Positions 54,842 through 64,000 of a DNA stretch of 64,000 nt are shown one piece after another (position 1 is the first letter of the stretch; every line of letters starts with the position of its first letter). Under the pieces are notes generated by a model. It was not told the DNA's origin, made no database searches, and saw only the letters and a list, made by a program, of their open reading frames with translations. Both the position numbers and the translations under genes were made by a program. Origin of the DNA: Poa pratensis (Eukaryota; Streptophyta; Magnoliopsida; Poales; Poaceae); assembly GCA_947311845.1 (NCBI GenBank), contig CAMZMU010000041.1:132963505-133027504 (forward strand). Reading direction: 5' to 3'.

Positions 54842-57218
54842 TGCCGGATGCAAAGACTATTGTTATCATACCCTTTTTATATATGCTTACTATAATTTGA
54901 TAGAGGCTTGGTCACATATGGATACCAACCCATTATTTCACTGACGCAATTGCCGAAAGCAGGACGTCAAGGGAAGAGTTTGCAGGCATGGTCGAGTAGG
55001 CATGGACGATAATGGTAGTGTGAGTTTGTAGGCAGGGTCGAGGAGGCATGAACGATAATCGAAGTGTTTCCCTTGAAGACAACCTCAAGCAGAGTTGGTA
55101 GTCGCATACCATATTGTTGCCATAGACTTTTTGTTTCCCTGTTGTAGCAAGAACTATATTTTACTCAAGTAGGCAAGAAATAATGACCTGTTGCACCCCT
55201 GGCATAAATACGGACAGCGCGTATTTATTTTAGCTATAATTTTTATGTGTATGGATGTATGTTACTATTGTCCCCGTTTGAGTTTTGCGACTCTCATGCC
55301 ACTACCATCGACACCCCTCGGAAATACTCAGGTTGCCCATTAGGGTTTAGTCGGCTCCTCTCGTTGTGCCGACCACCATCGTGATTCTTTCACCGACACC
55401 CTTTTTAAGTCTTATTGTCCTTTCCCTTCTTGTTTCGTGTCCAGTGTTGCGTGTGTTCCATTTAGCTGGATTGTAGATGAGCATACTTTGTTAGGCTGGC
55501 CCTTTGTTTTAATGGGCTTCTTATTATCTTAGACCTGCCTAGTTGTCCCGACCGAATGAATAGGGTGGTCGGCACATTCATCTAGGTAACCCGCACTTAA
55601 TTCAAAGGGTTTTGATGCTTGTAGGATCTTGATCTTCTTGCCAGTGTTGTCGTAATAGGCATAGAGGTATGTGGCTTTTGAATGCATATTTTGTAGGTCG
55701 AGAGATATTTCTGGAAAAGAATTTGTTGAGATGGAAGTATAGATATAATATTCTTACTTTCCAACCTTGTCGGTCTTTGAGACCACGAAATCAGTCCATC
55801 TTATTAGCCACCTTTTCACAATAAAAAACCATGGAAACATATGATCTGCAATTTATGCTCAGTCTTAGCCACTGATAGCACACTCATGTGTTGCCTAAAG
55901 TCCATAACAGAATATAGATCTACCTACATAGTTCATAGAAACATAAATTGACCAACGATGTGACACTCTAAAACTAAATACTCAAACACAATAATCATTC
56001 CCCTAGCCTTCATCATCGAAGACGACGATAATCTCTCGATGGATGTTGGCAGTGACTTGAACAGAAAAGACCCCATCCTTGCTTGTTTTGAGCATTCAGT
56101 TTGGCCCCGCCGACCAGCTCACATCCGTTGACCTGCTTCTGCTCCCCATCATGGATAAACTTTCTGAAGGGGTTGTTGCCCGCGAACACGCTGGGCTGCT
56201 CAATGAGCTCCGCCACCTCCCGCCAACTCATGCTCTAGGTCTTGCCTTTAAATGAACAAGCTCTTGTCAGCTTCTTGCCTGCAGCACAGCTTATTCTGAA
56301 GAAGAAGAAGAAGAAGAAGAAGAAGAAGAAGAAGAAGAAGAAGAAGACCCATGGTGATTCCAAATCTGCGCTTAATACCAGCTGAATAAGAACAAGAACT
56401 GAAAAATCAACATGCGGAAGAAGGTACAGAAAACATGGCTTTATCATTGTAAGAACAGGCAAACTGTATCATGTATTCCGGTACAGTAAACATTGATAAT
56501 TGACTTTTCACATGTAAGCACAATTTAATTGACTTTGGGTGATCTCAAAACGAAAGATGAAAAAACAACACTCTCAGATTTTAGTGAAATATTCAGAAGA
56601 TTGGGACAGGGGGCGCACACTCATATGACGAGTTGCTGCACCGAGAAACACAAGAACATAGTCAAGTTACATCAGGATGACAAATCAAGGTCCTAGGCTA
56701 CTGTTGAGCATTGTAGTTACCTTCTGTAGTATGTAACAATCAGTGATATGTCATCACCATTTACACTGTAGAGACATCTGCAAACACGGAAACACCAGAA
56801 TGCATTACATCATGATAGCAAATCGAAGAACCAGGAGAGTATGCAAAAACAGGTGACATGGCTAGTGAAGAAAGGCGGTAGCTTATGAAACACTTTTTGT
56901 GTGAAGGGCTACAGAAATCAATTTTCCACCAAGTTGAGGCAAATATAACTATGAAAAAATCGATTTATGCGGAGAACAAACCTATAACGACGGCCAGCAG
57001 CCCACAATCGTTTTCTGCAGCACGAGGATGCAAGCCAAAACCGGAGAAAGTAACCTGTGAATAAGTAAAAATGAACAGACGGACGAAACGAAACATTTTT
57101 TTTACAGTTCACAGTGGCATGTAATGCCTATATTCTGCAGCTCATATCTATGTGTACAAGTAACTATTAAAACCTCTAGTTTGATTTAGAAAGGTTATCT
57201 TTTGCCCACCTCACTCAC
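54842..57218. other. AT-rich spacer, no established gene
   Basis: It holds two direct repeats near 46 bp (TTTGCAGGCATGGTCGAG... at 54978 and 55024). A GC-richer exon-like island on the minus strand (56231-56013: MSWREVAELIEQPSVFAGNN...) is not recognised. A (GAA)n run is annotated separately. Part of it may belong to the Helitron whose 3' end is at 54813. Confidence 0.4.
56298..56346. repeat. (GAA)16 microsatellite
   Basis: Sixteen uninterrupted GAA units (CTT on the other strand). Likely polymorphic. The 'fff...' reading on the minus strand is an artefact of this run. Confidence 0.95.
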
Positions 57219-57219
57219 A

Positions 57220-58258
57220 GTCTTTACTGGGTTACTACCAAAAAATAGAATTAGTGTGTCTTCCTTGCAGGACAAAATAAGAACAAGAAAGAGCAAGAAA
57301 ATTCAGTGAATATTAAGAGTATGACAACAATCTAAATTAGGTTGAATTGGCTTAGAAATCTTCGCTCAAACATTCAACGATGACCCAGGGAATATGCAAG
57401 AAAATTTAAAGTATGCCATCCTTTATTCTGGACCAATTTTGTTCTTTTCTCACACAAGCAGCTGCAGGAAAATTTAAAGTATGCCATCCTTTATTCTGAA
57501 CCAATGTTTTCCTAGTTAGAGAATAAATAAAGTGATAGGGCCTCATACAACCACTCGCACAACTATTAATGCATTGCCCTTCCAAAGAATCTGAATAGTA
57601 CCTTGGAAAAAAACAGGACAAAGCAGTATATATCTTGTTGTGCATAGTATGTGAAGAAACCACAAACCCAGACATGATAAATTATATAAGTTTCTTGTTC
57701 ATAGGCAATAAAGAGATGGAGTATGGAAAAAATGGCACTCTTTACTGGGCTACTACCAAAAAATAGAATTAGTGTGTCTTCCTTGCAAAACAAAATAAAA
57801 ACAGGAAAGAGCAAGAAAATTCAGTGAATATTAAGAGTATGACAACAATCTAAATTAGGTTGAATTGGCTTAGAAATCTTCGCTCAAACATTCAACGATG
57901 ACCCAGGGAATATGCAAGAAAATTTAAAGTATGCCATCCTTTATTATGGACCAATTTTGTTCTTTTCTTACAGAAGCGGCTGCAGGAAAATTTAAAGTAT
58001 GCCATCCTTTATTCTAAACCAATGTTTTCCTGGTTAGAGGATAAATAAAGTGATAGGGCCTCATACAACCACTCGCACAACTATAAATGCATTGCCCTTC
58101 CAAAGAATCTGAATAGGACCTTGGAAAAACATGACAAAGCAGTATATATCTTGTTGTGCATAGTATGTGAAGAAACCACTAACCCAGACATGACAAATTA
58201 TATATGCATAAGTGTCTAGTTCACAGGCAATAAAGAGATGGAATATGGAAAAAATGGC
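57220..58258. repeat. 519-bp tandem duplication
   Basis: 57220-57738 is repeated at 57739-58258 with few differences (e.g. 'ctagttag' versus 'ctggttag'). Each copy also contains an internal duplicate of 'aggaaaatttaaagtatgcc' (57467 versus 57395). No gene, so probably a recent local duplication of spacer DNA. Confidence 0.85.
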
Positions 58259-59055
58259 AAATAATAAGGCAATTGCCTATAATGATCCATGTAGATAGAA
58301 GTTGCGGCCAGCAAGGTTAGTAGGCATCCCCTTTTAAAGAAAGGCCTGGCAGTTTAAGTAGTTCGAGAAGTTAGTGTAACACATATAGGTTCTGAAAACA
58401 GAATTATACAGTCTGAAACTAAGAGTAATTTGTCCACAACTAAGCCCTCAAAGGAGCTTTCAATTAGGGAGTTCAAAGTAGGAAGTACCGAACAACCATC
58501 ACCATGCAAGCAATAATGATAATGGTGAAACCATGCAATGTTAGCTTGTGGAAAAAATGCTAGGTTCTCTCATATGAAAAACCTGGCAAATTCTTACCGG
58601 GGCATTTATTTTCTTCTTAACTGAACAATTTGACGAACCATATATAAATCTGTAGATGCGAACCTTGCTCATGCAAGCAATACAAGTGCTCGCTGAACTA
58701 TGCATCGCAAGCCACAGCACACCATGACGCTTCTCCGTTTCTGGGATCAGTCAATATCAGGAATCAATCCATAGGAGTATTATGTTATCTAGACAGTTAC
58801 ATTTGCCTGTGAGATAGGAAATTGTGCTACAAAACGAAAAGGAACTATTTCCAGTAGAATCAAGGATGTCAAAAGATCAGCAGAGTACATGCTAGAACTA
58901 TTCAGCTCCAGACGCACCTTACCTAGACCGTTACATTAATTAAGAGACGGAACTCGCTAGCTATCATTTAAATGGCATCTAAAAAGTACCAGCATGCTCT
59001 GCTAAAAACACCACTCTATAAAAGCTCTGCTAGAAAGAAACCTCTAAAAGCTCTC
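58259..59055. other. Spacer without gene
   Basis: AT-rich, no ORF of note. It ends in CTCTC (59051-59055), which would be the target duplication of the LTR that starts at 59056. Confidence 0.45.
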
Positions 59056-59441
59056 TGTCGGAGAGTAGTCCAAAGGAACTAGGGGTGTGTCTCACTGATG
59101 CCAGGAATCGGAAAGGGGCTGAACGCGCAGTCAAACAATCCTCAACTACCTCGGCGACGATGCTCGTCGAGCTCGGTGAGGAACATCACGACAGAGAGAA
59201 AACACCAGCACGTACCCAGGTTCAGGCCCACCGCGAGGTGTAAAGACCGTACGTCCATCTTTGTTGTATTGCACTGCTTGTAGAGGTTACAGCACAATGA
59301 GCTTGCCGAGGGCTCAGCTATAGCTATGGTGGATTATGGTGGAAGGAGCTTCGTCTTCTTCGCTATGGTGTGGATGAATGATCTCTGGACCAAATCCCCC
59401 AATGATCTGATCCCCTCCTTGGTTGTACACTGCCCTCTTAT
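59056..59441 (-). repeat. A-family LTR fragment, cut by CACTA 2
   Basis: Starts TGTCGGAGAGTAG (59056) and is homologous to 25537-25930 ('ggtgt.tctc..tgatgccagg', 'cccaggttcaggcccacc', 'gttgtattgcactgcttgt'). There is no primer site to its left, so it is the left (3') LTR of an element or a solo LTR. It stops at 59441 because a CACTA element follows, and would continue beyond it. The TGTCGG end defines the LTR border used for element A. Confidence 0.75.
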
Positions 59442-59740
59442 CACTACAAGAAATATGCTGACTCATGATCCTCAAATTTGGTCACTAAAAGGTCATAATT
59501 TTTCATCTATGACCTTTTTGTGACCAAAATCTGAAGGTCACATACGGAGCGTCTCAAACGGTCATATGTGACCATTTTTTGAATTGGTCATAACCATCTA
59601 TGACCAATTCAGAGGGTCATAACTGTTATGACCAAATTTTTTGGTCATACACTGGCTACCGTGGCCACATCAGATCCTACGTGGCCAGTCCTACGTGGCA
59701 AAATTGTGACCAAATGAAAAGGTCATAGTACAGAATCAGC
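59442..59740. repeat. CACTA 2 left TIR and subterminal repeats
   Basis: The terminal CACTACAAGAAATATG is followed by about ten GGTCATA/TATGACC words in both orientations (59490-59725), the usual binding-site array for TNP1-type proteins. Confidence 0.85.
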
Positions 59741-60935
59741 CCAGTCCACGGTGGTCATCAAGATGGGCCAAGCCCAATAGTTCAGCCCATTCTTTTTTTC
59801 TCTAATTTATTGTCTGATTTATTGCTCCTCTATACGGGCCAGCCAAACTTTACAGCCCATTTAATTTTTTTCTCAAATATCCTATCAGATGGACAGGCTT
59901 TCATTCATTTATTATGGGCCTTGGCCTTTTCACGTTGTAGATAATACCTGGACCATGGACTTTTTACCACTAAAAGAGTTTGGGCCCAAGGCCTTTTAAG
60001 CTCAGTTGCATAGGACCAGCCCAAATTCAAATTAGTACAAACAAAAATTCAAATCAGTAAAATAGGTGATTTGAATTCAAATATAACTTGAATTCCAGCA
60101 AATATTCCAGGAATTACATCACATAACTCAGTCGGCAGCTAGAGCAACATATCAACATATTTGAGCTTACAACGATCACATAACTCTACTACATTACAGA
60201 TAGCAGCAAAGCGAAATGATTTAGAAATAACAGCAATAGTTTGGTAGTCATTTCTATGTACTTCGGAAGGCACCGAAATCTTCGGAAGGCAGAATAAACG
60301 CCTTAGTGAGATGATCATGTGGCCTACAATTAAGGAAAAACCCATCACAACTTGTGTAAACAACCATTTCTAAAAATATAAAACAATGATACAAACAGCT
60401 AGATTATGGTTGAGGGCTTATACTTATATCAATCATGCAACAACAAATTAAAGGGTTGAGCTATTGTTTACAAGCCTATAATTCAATTACTAATGCAACA
60501 AATGGTCAAACAAAAACAACAGAACAAGTTATGAAATGGGTAGTGTAGATGAGTCAAGCTATGAAAGGAGACACTATTATTTTTTACATATATTTGATAC
60601 CTATATATAGAGATAACCTCTATCCTGAGGAGGGCATGTTACGTAAACCTGAAACTCAAGGAGATTGGCAATGCAAGTTATGCTGCAACATCTTGTTAAA
60701 AAAGTCTGGCCACTTGTGGCTTAGGAATGTAAGATGCTTTATCTTTCTAGACAGCAAAGCGTGGTAGAACCAATGATAATCCGCATGATGTAAATTCTGA
60801 AAGGCCATTGAAGCTGGAATCATTGGGTTGCCATTTAAATGTTAGTTCAGCTATCTACATAATTGATGCATCAAAACCCAAAGACAACCCGAGAAATCAG
60901 AGGCAAAGAGAGGGGAGGGGGTGGCAGCGACTCAC
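59741..60935. other. CACTA 2 internal spacer
   Basis: AT-rich, with repeated 'gggcc...agccca' text (59755-59980). No gene; the ORFs at 60139-60363 and 60549-60767 look random. Confidence 0.45.
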
Positions 60936-61028
60936 AGCTATTGGGCGTCGGAGTCTGCAGCAAAGGCTGATGTAGAGCTTGTCGTGGATCTTGAACACAC
61001 TCTGAAAGTCAGTGACAACGATCCATAG
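60936..61028 (-). pseudogene. Captured exon resembling proteasome subunit beta type-3
   Basis: 93 bp between a good acceptor (TCCTGCAG, 61029-61034) and donor (GTGAGT, 60935-60930) on the minus strand. It reads WIVVTDFQSVFKIHDKLYIS, close to the plant PBC1 segment with VxTDFQxVFKIHDKLYI. The end (SL..AADSDAQ) needs a one-base shift to match the GLATDAQ expected there, and a stop (TAG) follows in that frame. Known role of the parent: beta-3 subunit of the 20S proteasome core. No other PBC1 exon was found downstream, so this is a captured fragment, not a gene. Splice borders are preserved, as expected if genomic DNA was captured. Confidence 0.65.
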
Positions 61029-62404
61029 CTGCAGGACACATGGAGCAGAACATCAAGTGACTGAAAGTAAACTTGTTGTCACCATCGATGAGGACTAGAG
61101 ATATAAATCAATAAAACAGATTATGTTCTCCCTTCTACATTGTGATATATGCATATACGCAAGTCCACGATTATATAGATACATATTAAACAAAAATATA
61201 AATAAATGATTAACAAGACTTGACAAGTTGCACAGTAGTACAGACATAACCACACTTCAACTACCCGTTGTTGTCATCAGGTCCTTGGCAGATTAGCAGT
61301 ATACAATGTACAATAAGAATGGAGACAAAATGTGATAAAACCTGTCATGTGTTACTTGCCATCTAATTTCCTTCTTTAACACCTATCTGTAATTGCCATT
61401 TGCTGACTACACTGATGTTATATATAAGATAATATTTAAAGCTTGAAGCAAACAAAAATGTGCATCTCCAGTCGAGACTACCGAATGCAATGTACCTCAA
61501 CCTGTCAGGAAAAAGATTAAGCACATAATTCTAAGTTTGTTCAGCCGATCCACACAATCACCATGCAGATAACAAGAGTTCCTATGCACCGGTGTTCCAT
61601 ATTTCCAAATCTAGTATGGCTACAGCATCGCATCGTAGCTCCATGAGATACCACGACCTCCACACCCGTTGTCCCCTTACTCAAACGAAATTACACCGTC
61701 CTCTTCCTTCCCTCGGAGAAATATCTAGTGATCCGTAATTACGCTAGAGATTCGTCAGATACACTCCGATCAAATCTGAACAATCTACGATAAAACTGAG
61801 CATGCTCGCAGATCAGAACAGGTCATCTAACACATCAAAAAGAGGGGGCATGAGCGGGAGGGAGAGGCACGGACCTGTAGAGGATGCATCTGACGAGCTT
61901 TGGCTAACTTGGCCGCCGCAGGCGCCGTCGTCCAAGTCAACCCAGCCTCGAACTCCCCGACCATGATCTTGCCGTCACTACACCACCCGCTACCTGAAAA
62001 ACAAGCAAAACAACAAACACATCAGATCCAGGCTGTCTCTGCTGAGGGCAGACGGGAGAAGAAGATGGAGAGAGGGATCTGCGCGCATGGTGTGTAGGGC
62101 TCTGATGACCAGCAGGCTTAGCGTGCCATCGTAGCTGGCCTGCCAGATCCGAGGCGGCGGCGAAATTTCCACGGCCTCCCGGCTATTTGGCGCCGCTGCG
62201 TTCGAGAAGGGGAACTCGGGACGGGCAGCGAGGTGAGAGGAGTGGTGGGCGTGGTGGGCGCACGGAGGTGGTGCGGCCGGAGATGAAGCAGAGAGAGGCG
62301 CAGTGGGGCTAGGCTTTCGTGGCAAGAGAGAATGGGGATGGAGGCGATGCAGGACGGGGAGGCGTTAGGGTTTTGGCGGTTCCGCCTTAGTGCCGCTTAT
62401 ATAG
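61029..62404 (-). pseudogene. Upstream part of captured gene fragment
   Basis: On the minus strand a TATA-like CTATATAAG (62404-62396) is followed by a GC-rich leader. Next comes a long frame without ATG start (62325-61990), an acceptor (TTTTTCAG, 61994), an exon-like 119 bp (61993-61875) ending CTACAG|GTCC, then intron-like AT-rich DNA to the PBC1-like exon at 61028. I could not match the 119-bp piece to PBC1. It may come from the same or another gene. Confidence 0.35.
62396..62404 (-). promoter_or_regulatory. TATA-like box of captured fragment
   Basis: CTATATAAG on the minus strand, just upstream of a GC-rich 5' leader that leads to the exon-like pieces. It suggests the capture included a promoter. 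Confidence 0.35.
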
Positions 62405-63276
62405 CGGTAGCGCGCGCTGCAGGCCGCCGGATCGGCATCGGACGGCTGGCGGTGCTCCATTACCCGTCCAACGGGCCTAAGACCCAGGAGGAGATCAAAG
62501 GCTGCGTTAGATTCGGCCCAAATTTATATTTTTAATGAAAACTTCATTTTTTATTTTCAGAGTGCAAAAAATGGGGTTTTTTGTGAAGGACCTACCAAAT
62601 ATTTGTTGCAAAATTGGATGACAACATTTAAAAAACATATTAGACCACATGATATGTACAAATAACCAAATGGTTGGGTGTATAAAGGTTTCCATCTACC
62701 TCTCGTAAAAAGACAAATTTCTGTCGATTCAATTGGAAGCGGGTCAAATTTGAACTACAAGTGCTTCGTAGTTTGCTCATAATTTTTTTTAAAAATCATT
62801 TTTAGATACAAAAGTACCTATTTCATCAGAGATATACCAAGATTCTTGCATGATTCGACACCTAGGTATGAACGGCCATGTCCATCGTTTTGACCATATT
62901 TTGAAATCGGCATCAGAAATTCAAAAAAAAAATCAAAATTATGGAAATCCTTCGCGATGTGTCATTTTATGTGACCTAGTTTCAAGAAAAAAATATAAAC
63001 TTGGAATACATCAATTATTTTTTTAAAGTGTTCACAGAAATGACCTATCATGTATGAAGATTCACACCTTTCAGGGCAAATGACAGATGTTATGGCCACT
63101 TTCATGGCATAGTTTGTTTAAATGACTCCGGTGAGGGAGCAGAAATTTGTGTAGAGAAGGAAGTGGTAGTAACAAACTCAGGCGAGGTATATATTAATTA
63201 AGCCTCTGTTGATCGATGACATAGCTTAATTATTTGATCCTGCGGTTATTAACGAATCTTTTTTTTTCTTTTAGCC
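62405..63276. other. CACTA 2 spacer before TNP1-type gene
   Basis: AT-rich. 62405-62500 continues the GC-rich captured flank. Nothing recognisable after that until the acceptor before 63277. Confidence 0.4.
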
Positions 63277-64000
63277 CTCTGGAACAAGCAAATCATCTGC
63301 ATCTAGAGTGTCGAAAGGGTCGAAAGGGTCGAAAGCCATGAAGCCTCGAGGCCCGTCGAAGCCGATGAAGGAGGGTCAAAGGGTAGTGATCGACATAGTT
63401 GATGCTACTGGCCAACCAATGCAACCCTTAGAGTGCCGCCGCAAATTTATAAACCAATGCGGAGTTTTAGTTAGGGACATGGTACCGATCACATGTCAAG
63501 AATGGCATCCGCGGAAGGACGGGAGCAAGACTTGGACTTATGTCGACGACCAAACAAAAGATTTGTTTTGGGAGAAGCTCTTGACAAAGGTCACCCTGCC
63601 TCCAGAAGTGACAGAAAACGAGAAGTGGATGGAGAAAGTCAAGGAGTGGACTCTTGGCAAGGCTGCCGAACAGTTCCGAACCCACAAGAAAACTATATGG
63701 AAAGATTATTGTGAAGAGAAGGAAAAAGATCCTGAATACACTCCAGTATTCACCGGAGCACAAGTGAAGCTAAACGACCAGTGGCCCTTATTTAAAGAGC
63801 AAAGAGAATCGGAGGCCGCTGTGGCCCGATCGGAAAGAAACAAGTTAAATGCTGCGAAGAAGGAATATCACCACACTTTGGGGGCAGGTGGCTACAAGGC
63901 TGCCGTGCCTAAGTGGGAAGCATTTGAAGCAAAACTGCTTGATGAGGGGAAGATTCCACAGACAGCGGGCTGGCCCGATAGGTCCAAATTTTGGTTGTTC
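63277..64000 (+). CDS. TNP1-type (Ptta/En/Spm, PF03004-like) gene of CACTA 2, partial
   Basis: An open frame without stop to the window end, after a good acceptor (TTCTTTTAG at 63268-63276). It contains a basic N-terminus with KGSKGSKAMKPRGPSKPMKE, then EGQRVVIDIVDATGQPMQPL and WHPRKDGSKTWTYVDDQTKD. A Lys/Glu-rich helical stretch follows, then HHTLGAGGYKAAVPKWEAFE and GWPDRSKFWLF. The last part matches the HxLGxGGY...PxW core seen in CACTA 1 at about 20160. An in-frame ATG is at 63338, but earlier exons are likely. Known role: binds subterminal repeats and works with TNP2. It looks undamaged as far as visible. Confidence 0.7.

Larger units (their letters stand above)
59442..64000 (+). mobile_element. 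CACTA element 2, runs off window
   Basis: The left terminus is CACTACAAGAAATATG at 59442, followed by many GGTCATA / TATGACC subterminal words to about 59730. Inside are AT-rich spacer, a captured host fragment on the minus strand (60936-62404) and the start of a TNP1-type gene on the plus strand (63277 on). The right end is outside. The 3 bp before it are TAT (59439-59441). Probably autonomous or near so, but TNP2 is not in view. Confidence 0.8.

Noticed and set aside
56235..56462. ORF with a run of 16 Phe
   Set aside because: Translation of the (GAA)n microsatellite.
61875..61993. 119-bp exon-like piece as PBC1 exon 1
   Set aside because: None of its frames resembles the beta-3 subunit N-terminus.
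1..64000. tRNA, rRNA, CRISPR or bacterial operon
   Set aside because: No cloverleaf, rRNA core or regular short repeat-spacer array seen; the sequence is plant nuclear.

Overview
This window is intergenic, transposon-packed plant DNA, most likely from a Triticeae grass (wheat, barley, rye or Aegilops type). The evidence is large Ty3/Gypsy elements of the Tat-like type with an antisense extra ORF, CACTA elements with TNP1/TNP2 proteins, PIF/Harbinger-like elements with TIRs of the GGGCAACTCCAAC / GAGCATCTCCACC type, Helitron termini (hairpin then CTAG|T), and one grass-style BCS1-like AAA-ATPase gene. I see no rRNA, tRNA, CRISPR or bacterial-type operon. All coding assignments come from reading the translations; no database was searched.

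Layout. 1-2428: AT-rich repeats and the 3' end of an LTR that cut into the next element. 2429-26494: a composite Gypsy element 'A' in minus orientation. It has a truncated left LTR (2429-2613), an antisense extra ORF on the plus strand (2912-6494), a first pol copy (7236-10931), a foreign LTR fragment (10932-11637), a second pol-gag copy (11638-16256), a large CACTA element inside gag (16257 to about 25292, right end deleted), the gag leader, and the right LTR (25537-26494). 27471-28922: a PIF/Harbinger-like element with TTA duplications. 29312-32771: a Helitron. 33054-34238: a second Harbinger-like element.

34835-52874 is a three-level nest. A Harbinger-like element (TSD TGA) was split by Gypsy element 'B' (35928-52273, TSD AGGCG), whose gag was split by a 2,972-bp CACTA element (46552-49523, TSD TAC) carrying an intact ORF for a very acidic protein. 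About 135 bp beyond this nest is the TATA box of the only recognisable host gene, a BCS1-like AAA-ATPase (53149-54547). It is broken by two one-base deletions, one of them in the Walker A motif.

54550-59055 is mostly non-coding, with a Helitron 3' end, a (GAA)n run and a 519-bp tandem duplication. 59056-59441 is a third A-family LTR, cut by a CACTA element that starts at 59442 and runs off the window. That element contains a captured fragment resembling proteasome subunit beta-3 (PBC1) with splice sites, a possible captured promoter, and its own TNP1-type gene at the window edge.

The genes do not form a pathway. They are independent mobile-element modules (capsid/protease/RT/RNase H/integrase for the Gypsy elements, transposases for the DNA elements), mostly decayed. 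The clearest biology is the order of insertions, the chimeric ORFs they produced, host sequence capture, and the invasion of the AAA-ATPase promoter.
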